The notes: generated from the letters alone by a model not told the origin. A DNA stretch of 56,486 nucleotides from Akkermansiaceae bacterium UBA6138 (GCA_002422425.1 DIVG01000029.1:35492-91977), one strand, 5' to 3'; numbered from the stretch's first letter, positions 19,401 through 27,808 are shown. Made by a program: numbers and translations.

Positions 19401-22400
19401 AGCTCGGTCTCACCATCTTCTCGACGGCCGGCAGTCCGGAGAAGCGGCAGCTTCTTAAAGACATGGGCGTGCATCATGTCCTCGATTCGCGGACGCTCAA
19501 GTTCGCCGACGAGATCATGGAAATCACCGGCGGCGAAGGCGTCGACGCGGTTCTGAACTCGCTCGCGGGGGATTTCATTCCCAAAAACTTCAGCGTCCTC
19601 AAGACTTTCGGCCGCTACATGGAGATCGGCAAAGTCGATGTCTACGGCAATTCGAAGATCGGTCTCGAGCCTCTGCGGAACAACGTCAGCTTCTTTGTCA
19701 TCGATCTCGCCCAGCACCTCCAGAGCAAGCCCGCCTACATCGCGCGAATGTTCTCGGATCTGGAGAAAATGTTCTACGACGGGAGCTACGTGCCGCTCCC
19801 GAACAAGGCGTTCCCGGTCACCGAGGTGGTCGAGGCGTTCCGCTACATGGCCGCAGGGAAACACGTCGGCAAAAACGTGCTCGACTTCGATTTACCCGTA
19901 ATCCCGATCGGACAACCGACCGAGGAGGGACATCGCTTCCGCTCCGACGGCACGTACCTTATCACCGGCGGGGCAGGGGGCTTCGGTCTTGAACTGGCCG
20001 CCTGGATGGCAACAAACGGGGCCCGTCATTTTGCCCTCATGAGCCGTTCCGGTCCGAATGAGGAATCGCTCGGGAAGATCGAAGAACTGCGCGCCTCGGG
20101 CGTCGAAGTGATCGATGCCCGCGGTGACGTCACCTCGCGCCGGGATCTCGACGGCATCATTGCCGGAATTCAAAAAGGAAAGGTGCCGCTCATCGGCGTG
20201 ATCCACGGAGCTATGGTTCTCGACGACGAGTTCATCGTCGAGCTTGATGAGGAACGCTTCAATCGAGTCCTCCTTCCCAAGATGCTAGGGGCATGGAATC
20301 TCCATGCCGCCACCCTCGATATCCCGCTGGAGCACTTTATTTCTTTCTCCTCCTTCTCTGCCGTCATCGGGGCAGTGAAACAGTCAAACTATAACGCGGG
20401 CAATGTCTTTCTTGACCAGCTCTCTCATTACCGGCGATCTCTCGGACTGCCCGCTCTCACCTTTAACTGGGGGGCTCTCGAAGGGGCCGGTTTTGTCGCA
20501 AGGAACGAAAAGACCCAGCAATACCTTGAGATGGTCGGCCTTGGCGCCACCACCATGGAAGAGACCCTGTATCTCTTCAGCCTCGGACTACCCTCGGACG
20601 CGGTCCAGTTGGGCACGGCCCGTTGCGACTGGGCCGCACTGGCCCGTTTCAGCCCCTCGGTCTCCGGATCGAACATGTTTGTCGAGGTGGTGCCTCGATC
20701 AAATTCAGGGGGAGGTGACTCCATGGCCGCGCGCATCCTTGAGGCGCCTGCCGAAAAACGTCTCGGCCTCGTCGAAGACCTCATCGCCGCGCAGGTCGGA
20801 GCCGTGCTCGGAACTGACGCTTCCCGCCTCGATAAAGATATCCCCCTGACGAATCTGGGACTGGACTCCCTCATGGCGATCGAATTGGTCAACCGTATCG
20901 AGGAAAAACTCGGCATGTCCATGCCAATGGGGTCAGTCCTGAACGGACCGAACATCCGCGACCTTTCCATTCCGGTGCTGGAAAAACTGATCGAAGCGGG
21001 GGGTACTTATGTCGGTGCCGGGGGGGGCAGCGAGCTTTCATCGCTCGTGCCCTTCGAGGCGACGGGCGTTCTCCCTGAAGTCTTCCCGCTCAGCGAAGGG
21101 CAGAAGGCGCTTTGGTTCCTCAATCGCCTCGCGCCGGATTCTTCAGCTTACAATCTTGTTTTCTCGGGCAAGTTCCGTCCGCTCCTCGATATCGATGCGA
21201 TGAAGAAGGCCTTCGCGCTGCTCTTCGAGCGTCACCCGCTCATCGACGTGACCTTCACGACGAAGAACGGCGAGCCGGTCCAGGTCGTCCAGAAAGGGCG
21301 CACGATCGACTTCCGCGAACACGACTGCACGGGGCTGAACGACGCTCAGCTCAAGGCGCTTATCAGCGAGCATGCTGACCGCCCTTTCAACCTCGAACGC
21401 GGCCCGGTGGTGAGGCTTGAGCTTTTCCGCACCGCGGACAATGCCCATGTCGCCCTCCTCAGCATGCACCACATCGTCTCGGATGCGTGGTCGATCGCGA
21501 TCATGATCCAGGATCTCATCGAGTATTATTTCTCGACGAAGATGGGGCGGACCCCGCAGGTCGAGCCCATCGCGGCGACCTACGCCGATTTCGTGAACTG
21601 GGAGAAATCCCATCTCGGGAGCGATTCGGGCGAGCGCATGTTCGACTTCTGGAAAGAACATCTCGCCGGCGCGCCCCCGGCCCTCGATCTGCCGACGGAC
21701 CGTCCGCGCCCGGCCGTTCAGACCTTCAACGGAGCGACTTATGGGTTCCAGTTCGACGAAACGCTCACCGACGCCGTCGGTGCCCTCTCGAAGAGGAATA
21801 ACGTGACTCTCTTCACGACCCTGCTCTCGGCCTACAACATTCTGATGCACCGCTATTGCCAGCAGGATGACATCGTTATTGGTGTGCCCCTGGCCGGGCG
21901 GACTCAGCCCGAGCTCCGCAGTAGCGTCGGTTATTACATTAACCCGGTGCCTCTCCGCAGTGTCATCGAGGGGGACCCGACCGTGTCCGACTATCTCTCC
22001 CTAAGCAGTCAGCGTGTCAGCGGCGCTCTTGAGCATCAGCAATACCCCTTCGCCCGTATCGTTGACCGGCTTAACGTGGTGCGCGATGCGGGGCGTTCGC
22101 CGCTCTTTCAGGCGAGTTTCTCGATGGAGAAAGTCCCCGGGATCGACGACGAAGGCATCGCCGTCTTCCTCATCGGTCAGGGTGGTCACACCTTCCACGT
22201 CGGTGATCTCTCAATGGAGACAATCGATTTAACGACCCGTCAGGCCCAGTTCGAGATTACGCTGACGCTCGAAGAGGCCGGCGGTCAGCTCTTCGGTTGC
22301 TGGCAGTATAATCGCGACCTCTTCGACGAGGCGACGATAGCCGCCCTCAGCGGGCTCTACGAACAGGTTCTCCGGGGAATCTCGGAAAATCCGACCGCGA

Positions 22401-25400
22401 AGATTTCGGAGATCAATCTCCTCACCGAAGGCGGTGAGCGGAAGGTCATGGTCGAGCTCAACGAGACGGCCGCCGCCTACGAGCAGGATGCCCTGCTCCA
22501 CGACCTCATCGCCGCCGTGGCGCTGGAGAAAGACGAGGAGACCGCCGTGATCTTCGGGGATCTTTATGTGACCTATGGGGAGCTCGATCGGCTTGCCAAT
22601 GGAGTGGCCCGCAAACTCGTCGAAGCCGGAGTGGTTCCCGGAGACACCGTCGGGGTTCTCGTGGACCGCTCGCCGGGGATGATCACCGCTCTGCTCGGGG
22701 CTCTCAAGGCGGGGGCAACCTACGTTCCTCTCGATCCCGAGTTCCCCGCGACTCGTCTTCAAATGATGCTTGATGACGCAGCGCCCCGGGTGCTTATCTC
22801 TTCAGCCCGCCTCGCAGGATCTCTTCCTGCGGGGGAGTGGGTCAACCTTACCCTCGACACGATCGAGGCGACATCAAAGTCGGCGGGGGTCAGCGGGGTT
22901 TCCGCTGATGCGCTTGCCTACATTATTTACACGTCGGGTTCGACGGGCAAACCGAAAGGGGTTGAGATCCCGCATCGCGCGGCGGTCAACTTCCTCCGTT
23001 CGATGCAGAGTGAGCCCGGGATGAAGCCCGAGGACAAACTCCTTGCCGTGACGACACTCTCTTTTGATATTTCGCTGCTTGAGATGTTCCTTCCGCTCCT
23101 CTCGGGAGCCACTGTCGTGATCGCCTCGGCGGAGGACGTCAAAGACGGACGTCGCCTCGCCAACCTTCTCGACGAGGAAGATATCACCGTGATGCAGGCG
23201 ACACCTGCAACCTGGCAGATGCTGCTCGACAGTGGCTGGGAAGGTCGCCGCGAACTTCGCATTTTCTGCGGCGGTGAAGCGCTCAGCCGCCCCCTTGCGA
23301 ACGCCCTCGCTAATTCGGCGGCTGAGGTGTGGAACCTCTACGGCCCCACTGAAACGACGGTCTGGTCGGTAGTTGAACGCATTGTGGAAGGGGATTCGGC
23401 CATCACGATCGGCCATCCCATCGCCAACACACAGGTCTTCCTGCTCGACGCCAACCTGCATCCTGTGCCGATGGGCTTTACCGGGGAGCTCTGGATCGGC
23501 GGCGACGGGCTCGCCCGAGGTTACCGCAACGAGCCCGAATTGACGGCAGCCGCCTTCCGCGATGTCGAGCTTCCCCTCGTCGGGAAAAAGCGTCTTTATC
23601 GAACCGGTGACCTCGCCCGCTGGAATCGTGACGGACGCCTTGAGTGCCTCGGCCGTGTCGACTTCCAAGTCAAACTCCGCGGAGTCCGCATGGAGCTCGG
23701 GGATATCGAGACGCAGATGGAAAGCCTCGCAGGGGTCAAGCAGGCTGTCGTGATCAAGCGGGACGATCTTCCCACTGGAGAAGGCCTCGTTGCTTACTAC
23801 CTGACCGATGGCACCGTCATCGAAAGCGCAGACTTGCGTCAGCATCTCGCAGGTGTCCTGCCGGCGAGCTACATCCCGGCTTTCTTCAGGAAACTTGAGG
23901 CATTCCCGCTCACCCCGAACCTTAAGATTGATCGCAAGCGCCTGCCTATGCCGACTCTGGTCCCGGGTGGTGAAAATGAGAAGGTCCCGCCGCGCGACGC
24001 TGTCGAGCAAAAGATCTGGGATGTTTTCAGCCGCCATTTCGGTTCGACCGACCTCGGAGTGACCGATAACTTTTTTGAGATGGGGGGCGATTCGCTTCTC
24101 GCGCTGCGTATCATCGTTGAGGTGTCAGACCGTTTCGCCCGGGATCTCCCTGTTGATGTATTCCTCACCCATCCCAGCATCGAACAGCTCGCGAGATATC
24201 TCGGAAGTGATGTGCCGCCCGAAGAATCCGTCGAAGCCGGAGAGCAAACCTCCCCGGCAGCGACAGGTCTTGACTCGCTCGATCATATCACTCTTGAGGA
24301 CGCCACCGGCATCATGCCGGCACTTGATGCCGTTGCCCTGACGTATATCCCCGATGTCCTTGCCAATATTTCCGGGATGAGCCGGGATGAAATCTCAGAG
24401 CGCCTCTTTGCCGGGAAACCCCGTCTCACCAATGTCTATGAACTGGAGCAGGGACGCATTGGTATCATCATGCTGCCCTGTTATGAGGTCGATTTTTACA
24501 AGAACCTTGACTCGGTTAAAGCTCCGCTTGTGGCCGCAATGAAAATGGCCGCTGAGGCGGGGGCCGGAACAGTCTCCCTCACCGGTGTGATTTCCTCAGC
24601 CACCAATCACGGTCGCGATGTCGCGGGGTGGCTCGAAGGTTTGAAAGACATGCCCGCGATTACAACCGGGGACGCGACTCGCTCGGCGACGATCGTGAAA
24701 TCCGTTCAGGGTATCCTGAAAGAGGCGGGTCGTCAGCTTGCCGGAGAGACCCTCTCCGTGGTGGGCCTCGGCTCGATCGGCTTCGGCACCCTGCGACTAA
24801 TGCTCGATGTGATGGAACATCCAAAACGTCTCATTCTCTGTGATCCTTACCAGACCGACGACCAGATGAGCCGCCATCGGGATCGGGTTCGCGATGCGGG
24901 ATATCAGGGGCAGATCGACATCGTCAAGAACGGTGGGGCCCTGCCGCCCGAAGTCTACGAAGCCGGCATCGTGGTGGCTTCTTCGAACCTGCCGGGAGTT
25001 CTCAGCATGAAGTCGCTGCGCCCCGGCACTCTTGTGGTGGATTACAGCTTCCCGCCGGTCTTCCGGGTCGATGACGCAATCAGGCGCTTCGTTACGGCCG
25101 GCGACATTCTTTTTACCACCGGCGGCGAGCTTCGTCTCCCGGATGTCGTTGGAGAGACTATTTATCTTCCGGAGGAGGTCGAGGATCTTGACGAAGGCGT
25201 CCAGGGCGCTTTCATGAAATTCCTCGGAAGCCGCGACAAAAACGAGATTACCGGTTGTGTCCTTGTCAGTCTCCTCACCGGGATGAAGGAAGGGGTCAAG
25301 CCCACAATCGGACCGCTTCAGAATGAGGACGCGGTCGCCCATTTTGAATTCCTCGAAGAGTTTGGAGTCGTCCCTGCCCGACTCCAGATATCCGGTTACT

Positions 25401-25465
25401 TCCTCCCTGACGAAGGGGTGAGAGCTTTCCGCGACCGTCTGAAAAATTCATCCACACCTGCTTGA
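13448..25465 (+). CDS. Hybrid highly reducing PKS-NRPS with acyl-ACP-reductase-like terminal domain
   Basis: A single 4005-residue megasynthase. Domains, with approximate residues and active sites: KS 12-436 (Cys181, His316, His356); AT 552-850 (GHSVGE Ser644, YAFH 744-747); DH 920-1190 (His943, Asp1107); C-methyltransferase 1300-1580 (VGAGTGS from 1422); psiKR 1600-1830; ER 1838-2145 (HAGTGGVG 1969-1976); KR 2165-2400 (TGGAGGFG 2173-2180, Tyr2315); ACP (LGLDSL, Ser2474); C 2540-2980 (HHIVSD 2674-2679); A 3018-3500 (YTSGSTGKPKG 3161-3171); PCP (GGDSL, Ser3549). Residues 3620-4005 form an extra Rossmann-type domain: TTGD 3739-3742, GLGSIG 3773-3778 and Cys3937 in EITGCVLVSLL, resembling cyanobacterial acyl-ACP reductase rather than the usual thioester reductase or TE. 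All core active sites look intact. There is no N-terminal docking or loading domain, so it likely works iteratively and alone. The pocket code suggests glycine. Inferred product: N-acylglycine aldehyde. No obvious Shine-Dalgarno precedes ATG 13448. Confidence 0.93.
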   Translation: MFDQKPATHEPLAIVGIGCRLPGGVNGPESFWQMMVEGRSGIVPVPADRWNRERWHHENVEIPSKMITKWGGFIQDFDKFDAQFFGISPREALRMDPQQRWMLEAAWESLEDAGMSPASLRGSKTAVYVGIASNDYANVAQSDPRNVDVHTNSGSTLSIASNRISYLFDLKGPSVSVDTACSSALVAINLACESVWSGEATMALAGGVNALLTPDASIGFSKATMLSPSGQCFAFDDRANGYVRGEGAGMFVIKTLADALRDGDRVYCTIRAAVINQDGHTSSMTVPGVETQAKMLEDAFEKAGIQPKQVRYMEAHGTGTPVGDPIETRALGQVLSRGRDEGDYCLIGSVKTNVGHLESGSGVAGLAKAALVLYHDTVPASLNFKRPNPNIPFEEFKLRVASEMQPLPHLGDFLPVVGVNSFGFGGTNSHIVLEAAPAPVPPVKESLPPSIGGKAVEKPVKAERPLLVPLSGRGEDALRDTVIKWRRYLRGTNHVLAEIAAAAGTKREHHDNRLAFIAKDPADLIHGMTEWLATGTGDKVVVGKPASEAHPLVFVFTGQGAQWWAMGQELIGREPVFRGVLEEIDSHLKPLAGWSLIEEMTRDEGSSQINRTNIAQPAIFGLQVALAALWKSWGIVPSKVVGHSVGEVAAAYVAGAYTMEDAVTIIYHRSRLQDMTGGKGRMVAVGLSQSEARKAVAGIEDKVQVAVINSPGMVTLAGDTEPLEALVATLEEAGKFVRWLRIDYAFHTHQMEPIKDELLRTLSGIKPQATTIPYISTVTGGICEGSKLDALYWWQNVRESVLFAPAIANLIRSGEDSFLEVGPHPALQNPIMECLSDQGRKGFYFSSLKRKTDESVEMLSSLARLHVHGYRVDWKAVNQASGADVRLPTYAWQKERFWLESAEGQYLRCAPFEHPLLGLARTAPRPTWQFELDPRYFTWLDDHRFWDSVVFPAAGYGEIGLAIARKLFPGENYVVEDLEMKKALFVSEEKVPVVEVVFDPATRLFQIFSSVGERKDWELNSQGVLRKQPLPTDRTVDLEAIKASLPRHFSHEEYYEDYEEAGYQFRPLFQHLRNVWRKDGEALAEIVAPEGLRDTIPDHHFHPAVLDACFHTVKGGQVIPDGALATDYFYLPAAIRSIRLYVDKPPLRLWGHARVNSDNDREYIIADIKVYDDGGNLVGEIFGFRADRVEQNRSDDLEKCLYQADWVPLRLRGTRVAGGANLPAPVDIVTAANEGLQSLYDARGLANHYGKFLPAMEELSRQFIVNAYLDLGWAPKLGDIITVERQMRDLMIADQHRKLVYGQLTALSEGGFLKPLGDDSWEVIDVPVSEEALKWVDKLAQQMPEFASEAELQKLAGPHLAGVLCGELDPLEVLFPHGSSRAMERFYREGADFPVINEQIRLALAAAVKELPERRAIRVLEVGAGTGSLTGHILSVFPPDRTEYYFTDNGPSFLQAAQDRFEEEFPFVDYKMFDCEKSPEAQGFEPQSFDIVLASNVIHATSDLRATLGNLRECLAPDGILMFLEVTWRRATLDNVFGLLPGWWRFADSDLRKRSALLTRAQWESLLTELEFRDVTSFISSPKKEEDQQACLVARAPVVVEAAAETVGTASVEAKETAPVTDAILVTSDAAGMADRLVAASTEVVVIDGTIAAIGKALDEMAEAGRPVKAIVHTLSLDHPAADTLDLETLNKAQDTGVRFAHELVKALTVREWSKRPRVLFLTRGTMPVKPGESLPGLASAPLTGLLRVANNEQPDYYWTQIDLDPQGGEFEVEDLVAEISQVEREHEIAFRGNGRYVRRVHRVKSDDLPPRRRNAVQADGSVLPYRLQIDKPGILTNLSLNETVRREPGAEEIEVLVKAGGINFRDVMKALGIYPGQPVDLKWFGDDFSGVVVKVGSAIKDLKAGDKVVGMAPYCFRSYVTVHRHMVFRMPETMSFVEAATLPTVFLTSHYAINELARMEKGESILIHAGTGGVGQAAIQIAKELGLTIFSTAGSPEKRQLLKDMGVHHVLDSRTLKFADEIMEITGGEGVDAVLNSLAGDFIPKNFSVLKTFGRYMEIGKVDVYGNSKIGLEPLRNNVSFFVIDLAQHLQSKPAYIARMFSDLEKMFYDGSYVPLPNKAFPVTEVVEAFRYMAAGKHVGKNVLDFDLPVIPIGQPTEEGHRFRSDGTYLITGGAGGFGLELAAWMATNGARHFALMSRSGPNEESLGKIEELRASGVEVIDARGDVTSRRDLDGIIAGIQKGKVPLIGVIHGAMVLDDEFIVELDEERFNRVLLPKMLGAWNLHAATLDIPLEHFISFSSFSAVIGAVKQSNYNAGNVFLDQLSHYRRSLGLPALTFNWGALEGAGFVARNEKTQQYLEMVGLGATTMEETLYLFSLGLPSDAVQLGTARCDWAALARFSPSVSGSNMFVEVVPRSNSGGGDSMAARILEAPAEKRLGLVEDLIAAQVGAVLGTDASRLDKDIPLTNLGLDSLMAIELVNRIEEKLGMSMPMGSVLNGPNIRDLSIPVLEKLIEAGGTYVGAGGGSELSSLVPFEATGVLPEVFPLSEGQKALWFLNRLAPDSSAYNLVFSGKFRPLLDIDAMKKAFALLFERHPLIDVTFTTKNGEPVQVVQKGRTIDFREHDCTGLNDAQLKALISEHADRPFNLERGPVVRLELFRTADNAHVALLSMHHIVSDAWSIAIMIQDLIEYYFSTKMGRTPQVEPIAATYADFVNWEKSHLGSDSGERMFDFWKEHLAGAPPALDLPTDRPRPAVQTFNGATYGFQFDETLTDAVGALSKRNNVTLFTTLLSAYNILMHRYCQQDDIVIGVPLAGRTQPELRSSVGYYINPVPLRSVIEGDPTVSDYLSLSSQRVSGALEHQQYPFARIVDRLNVVRDAGRSPLFQASFSMEKVPGIDDEGIAVFLIGQGGHTFHVGDLSMETIDLTTRQAQFEITLTLEEAGGQLFGCWQYNRDLFDEATIAALSGLYEQVLRGISENPTAKISEINLLTEGGERKVMVELNETAAAYEQDALLHDLIAAVALEKDEETAVIFGDLYVTYGELDRLANGVARKLVEAGVVPGDTVGVLVDRSPGMITALLGALKAGATYVPLDPEFPATRLQMMLDDAAPRVLISSARLAGSLPAGEWVNLTLDTIEATSKSAGVSGVSADALAYIIYTSGSTGKPKGVEIPHRAAVNFLRSMQSEPGMKPEDKLLAVTTLSFDISLLEMFLPLLSGATVVIASAEDVKDGRRLANLLDEEDITVMQATPATWQMLLDSGWEGRRELRIFCGGEALSRPLANALANSAAEVWNLYGPTETTVWSVVERIVEGDSAITIGHPIANTQVFLLDANLHPVPMGFTGELWIGGDGLARGYRNEPELTAAAFRDVELPLVGKKRLYRTGDLARWNRDGRLECLGRVDFQVKLRGVRMELGDIETQMESLAGVKQAVVIKRDDLPTGEGLVAYYLTDGTVIESADLRQHLAGVLPASYIPAFFRKLEAFPLTPNLKIDRKRLPMPTLVPGGENEKVPPRDAVEQKIWDVFSRHFGSTDLGVTDNFFEMGGDSLLALRIIVEVSDRFARDLPVDVFLTHPSIEQLARYLGSDVPPEESVEAGEQTSPAATGLDSLDHITLEDATGIMPALDAVALTYIPDVLANISGMSRDEISERLFAGKPRLTNVYELEQGRIGIIMLPCYEVDFYKNLDSVKAPLVAAMKMAAEAGAGTVSLTGVISSATNHGRDVAGWLEGLKDMPAITTGDATRSATIVKSVQGILKEAGRQLAGETLSVVGLGSIGFGTLRLMLDVMEHPKRLILCDPYQTDDQMSRHRDRVRDAGYQGQIDIVKNGGALPPEVYEAGIVVASSNLPGVLSMKSLRPGTLVVDYSFPPVFRVDDAIRRFVTAGDILFTTGGELRLPDVVGETIYLPEEVEDLDEGVQGAFMKFLGSRDKNEITGCVLVSLLTGMKEGVKPTIGPLQNEDAVAHFEFLEEFGVVPARLQISGYFLPDEGVRAFRDRLKNSSTPA

Positions 25466-25486
25466 CGATAAATTCCGGAAATTAAA

Positions 25487-25517
25487 GAGCCCTGAAGTTC
25501 AGGGCTCGCTTACTTTT
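25487..25517 (+). terminator. Intrinsic terminator after the PKS-NRPS
   Basis: GAGCCCTGA (25487-25495) and TCAGGGCTC (25499-25507) form a perfect 9-bp stem with a 3-nt loop, followed by GCTTACTTTTT. It lies 22 bp after the megasynthase stop and separates it from the downstream SGNH-like gene, suggesting that the PKS-NRPS is transcribed without it. Confidence 0.85.
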
Positions 25518-25566
25518 TCTAAGGAAGGAACGCGACCTCCCGTTTATCCTTCGTCAGGATAGAAAT

Positions 25567-27780
25567 ATGAGATATTTTTCCGCGCATTTGATCTCCGGGC
25601 TCTTTGTCCTTTTGATTGCCGTGAACGCGAGCGCCTATCCGCTCACGCTCGAACAGCGCCAGCGGTTGAAGCAATATGCACCGCGCAGCTTTGCCAAACT
25701 CGAAGGGCGCGAACCTGTCCATGTGATCGCGCTCGGGGATGACATTATGGGCGGGTTCACTCCGCTGCCGTCGGCCTGGGAGAGTAATAATCCGCTATAT
25801 GCCTACCCCGGCGTCTTCCTCTCTCAATTAGCCCGCGAGTTCTTCTATCCGGGAGGTGTCAGGCTCCTCAATCCGTCACCGAACGGCAAGGCTAAACTCA
25901 CCGAATATCTCGGCGACGAAATCTCCCTTGAAAACCTGACCACGGTCGATGGAACGGTATTCGACGGGTTGCGCCGGGTAAACTCCGATGCCTTTCTCCA
26001 TGAGCCTGATCTCGTCCTCATTCAATACGGCATCCACGACACCTTCGGCTACCTCTCAATCGACGCCTACAAGCGTGCTCTCCAGGAGATGGTTGATGCC
26101 GCGACACAGGCGCGAGCAGACATCATCCTTTTCGGCCCCAGCCTCGTCAACTACGGGGGAGGGGCGATGGAGTGGGGGGCCGAACGCCCCTACGCGACGG
26201 CGGCGCGTGAGGTGGCGTCCGCGAACGGAGTGTTGTTCATTGACCTCGGGCTGCACCTCTCCCGCTTTGGCGGGGGTGTCGATCCTGATACCCATCCCGC
26301 TGCCGCAATGGAGATTCTAGGCGACCGCCTCACACGTCTCTTCAATTTCGGTCCGGACCTCACCACCCGCGAAAGGGTTCATCCGGCCTTGCCGATTCAT
26401 CAGTTTCTCGGTGAGGCCGCTTTCGATGACCTGAAGAACGGGCCCCCGCTTTCCCAGTTCACCATCACCGCCGTCGCCAGTCACGAACCCGCCGGCATGG
26501 TCGGCATCTCCCTCGTTCTTCGCAATCAAACCACCGAGACACGCGTTGGGAGTATTGGAGCGCTTGCCGTGGGAGGTGCCATGCTCCCGACCGAGGCGGC
26601 TCAGCGCTTCACGATCACTCCGGGATCCGCGACGCAGGTAAACTTCCGCTATCAGCGCCCCGTCGTGGGAAAGTGTCGCGACGGATCCGATTTGTATTTC
26701 CCAATGGAGCCATCTGATGAGTTCGTTCGTTTCAGCTTTTTTATCGAGGATTCGGTGGGCTCCGAGGTGGTCGATGTGCCTCTGCGCGTCGGCCCTGTCG
26801 CGGCGATCTGGAAATCGCGTAACTTCGTCAATGTGAGCGATAAAATGAGAGTGGAATGGGACCTCGTCAATGGGACTGACAAACCGGTCACAGGCACTTT
26901 TCAGGTGGGTATGGCGGACCGGGTCGGGCAGCCGACTGAGTTTTCGATTTCACCTCTCGGCACGAAGTCGGTCTTCTCTGTTTTTGATTTCAAGTCACCC
27001 GAGGGAATATTCCTGTTCCAGCAGGATCTCTGGATTCAGTTGGAAGTCGACGGGAAAATCGTGCGTTTTTCCCGCGAAATGGAGGCCTCTCGCGATCTCG
27101 TTCTCGGTGAAGAAGTCCTGATGAAGGCGTGGAAGGACTACGCCAATCACGTGCCGGCGCCCGAGAATCCAGCCCGACGGCGGTCGCAGGAAGCCGCCTC
27201 GCTGCGATTTGATGCCGATGCGAATGCGCTCTATGTAATAGCAAAGCTTGAGGGAATTCGCTTGCCCGATCTAGGGGATCGGGCAGCGCTGCAGGCGAGG
27301 CTCTATCTCGACGGCCGACCTCTCAGTGAAGTGCGATCCTTTGGCGCAGTCGAGCCGGTCACCATCTACACACGCGCGGCAGACGGGCCCGGCTTTACCC
27401 CGGAACTCGATCTGGGCAGCTTCGGAAAAGGGTATGATATGATCCTGAGCCCCAAGGGTATTACGTCGCTACTGAAGACCGATTCTTCCGGGGCCAGATT
27501 ACTTGAAATACGGGTACCCCGTTCGTATCTCCATCGTCACGACTGGGCTCTGGACTCGGTCGATTCTATCCTCGGGGTTAGATTCGATCTAACTGTAGCC
27601 GACCCCCTTCCGGCTTCTCCCGCGCCCTTTCCGTCAGCAAATCGCTATGAGTCAAACAGCGCGACGTTTGCCTACGAGGGGCGCATGGTTCAGGGCTTCC
27701 ACGAAAACGATGCGCGTGCCCTCATGACTCTGCGGCTGTCCCGCCAGCCCGTCAACAGCTGGTCCGTCCGGGTGTATTGA
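25567..27780 (+). CDS. Secreted SGNH-like protein with altered catalytic blocks
   Basis: A 737-residue secreted protein: signal peptide to about ASA (23), an SGNH/GDSL-type domain at about 50-265, then ~470 residues of probable beta-sandwich domains. Block I reads ALGDDIMGG (57-59), so the nucleophilic Ser of GDS is Asp. Block III reads QYGIHDT, with His157 where GxND has Asn. Block V retains DPDTHP (His243). The fold pattern is recognisable, but the Ser and oxyanion Asn are replaced, so it may bind carbohydrate or ester substrates without SGNH chemistry, or use another mechanism. AGGA about 10 nt before ATG 25567 could serve as the ribosome binding site. It starts after a strong terminator, so a link to the PKS is not required. 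The C-terminal domains are not recognised. Confidence 0.65.
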   Translation: MRYFSAHLISGLFVLLIAVNASAYPLTLEQRQRLKQYAPRSFAKLEGREPVHVIALGDDIMGGFTPLPSAWESNNPLYAYPGVFLSQLAREFFYPGGVRLLNPSPNGKAKLTEYLGDEISLENLTTVDGTVFDGLRRVNSDAFLHEPDLVLIQYGIHDTFGYLSIDAYKRALQEMVDAATQARADIILFGPSLVNYGGGAMEWGAERPYATAAREVASANGVLFIDLGLHLSRFGGGVDPDTHPAAAMEILGDRLTRLFNFGPDLTTRERVHPALPIHQFLGEAAFDDLKNGPPLSQFTITAVASHEPAGMVGISLVLRNQTTETRVGSIGALAVGGAMLPTEAAQRFTITPGSATQVNFRYQRPVVGKCRDGSDLYFPMEPSDEFVRFSFFIEDSVGSEVVDVPLRVGPVAAIWKSRNFVNVSDKMRVEWDLVNGTDKPVTGTFQVGMADRVGQPTEFSISPLGTKSVFSVFDFKSPEGIFLFQQDLWIQLEVDGKIVRFSREMEASRDLVLGEEVLMKAWKDYANHVPAPENPARRRSQEAASLRFDADANALYVIAKLEGIRLPDLGDRAALQARLYLDGRPLSEVRSFGAVEPVTIYTRAADGPGFTPELDLGSFGKGYDMILSPKGITSLLKTDSSGARLLEIRVPRSYLHRHDWALDSVDSILGVRFDLTVADPLPASPAPFPSANRYESNSATFAYEGRMVQGFHENDARALMTLRLSRQPVNSWSVRVY

Positions 27781-27808
27781 GAAAAGGCTCCACCGGGAGA
27801 CGCCGATC

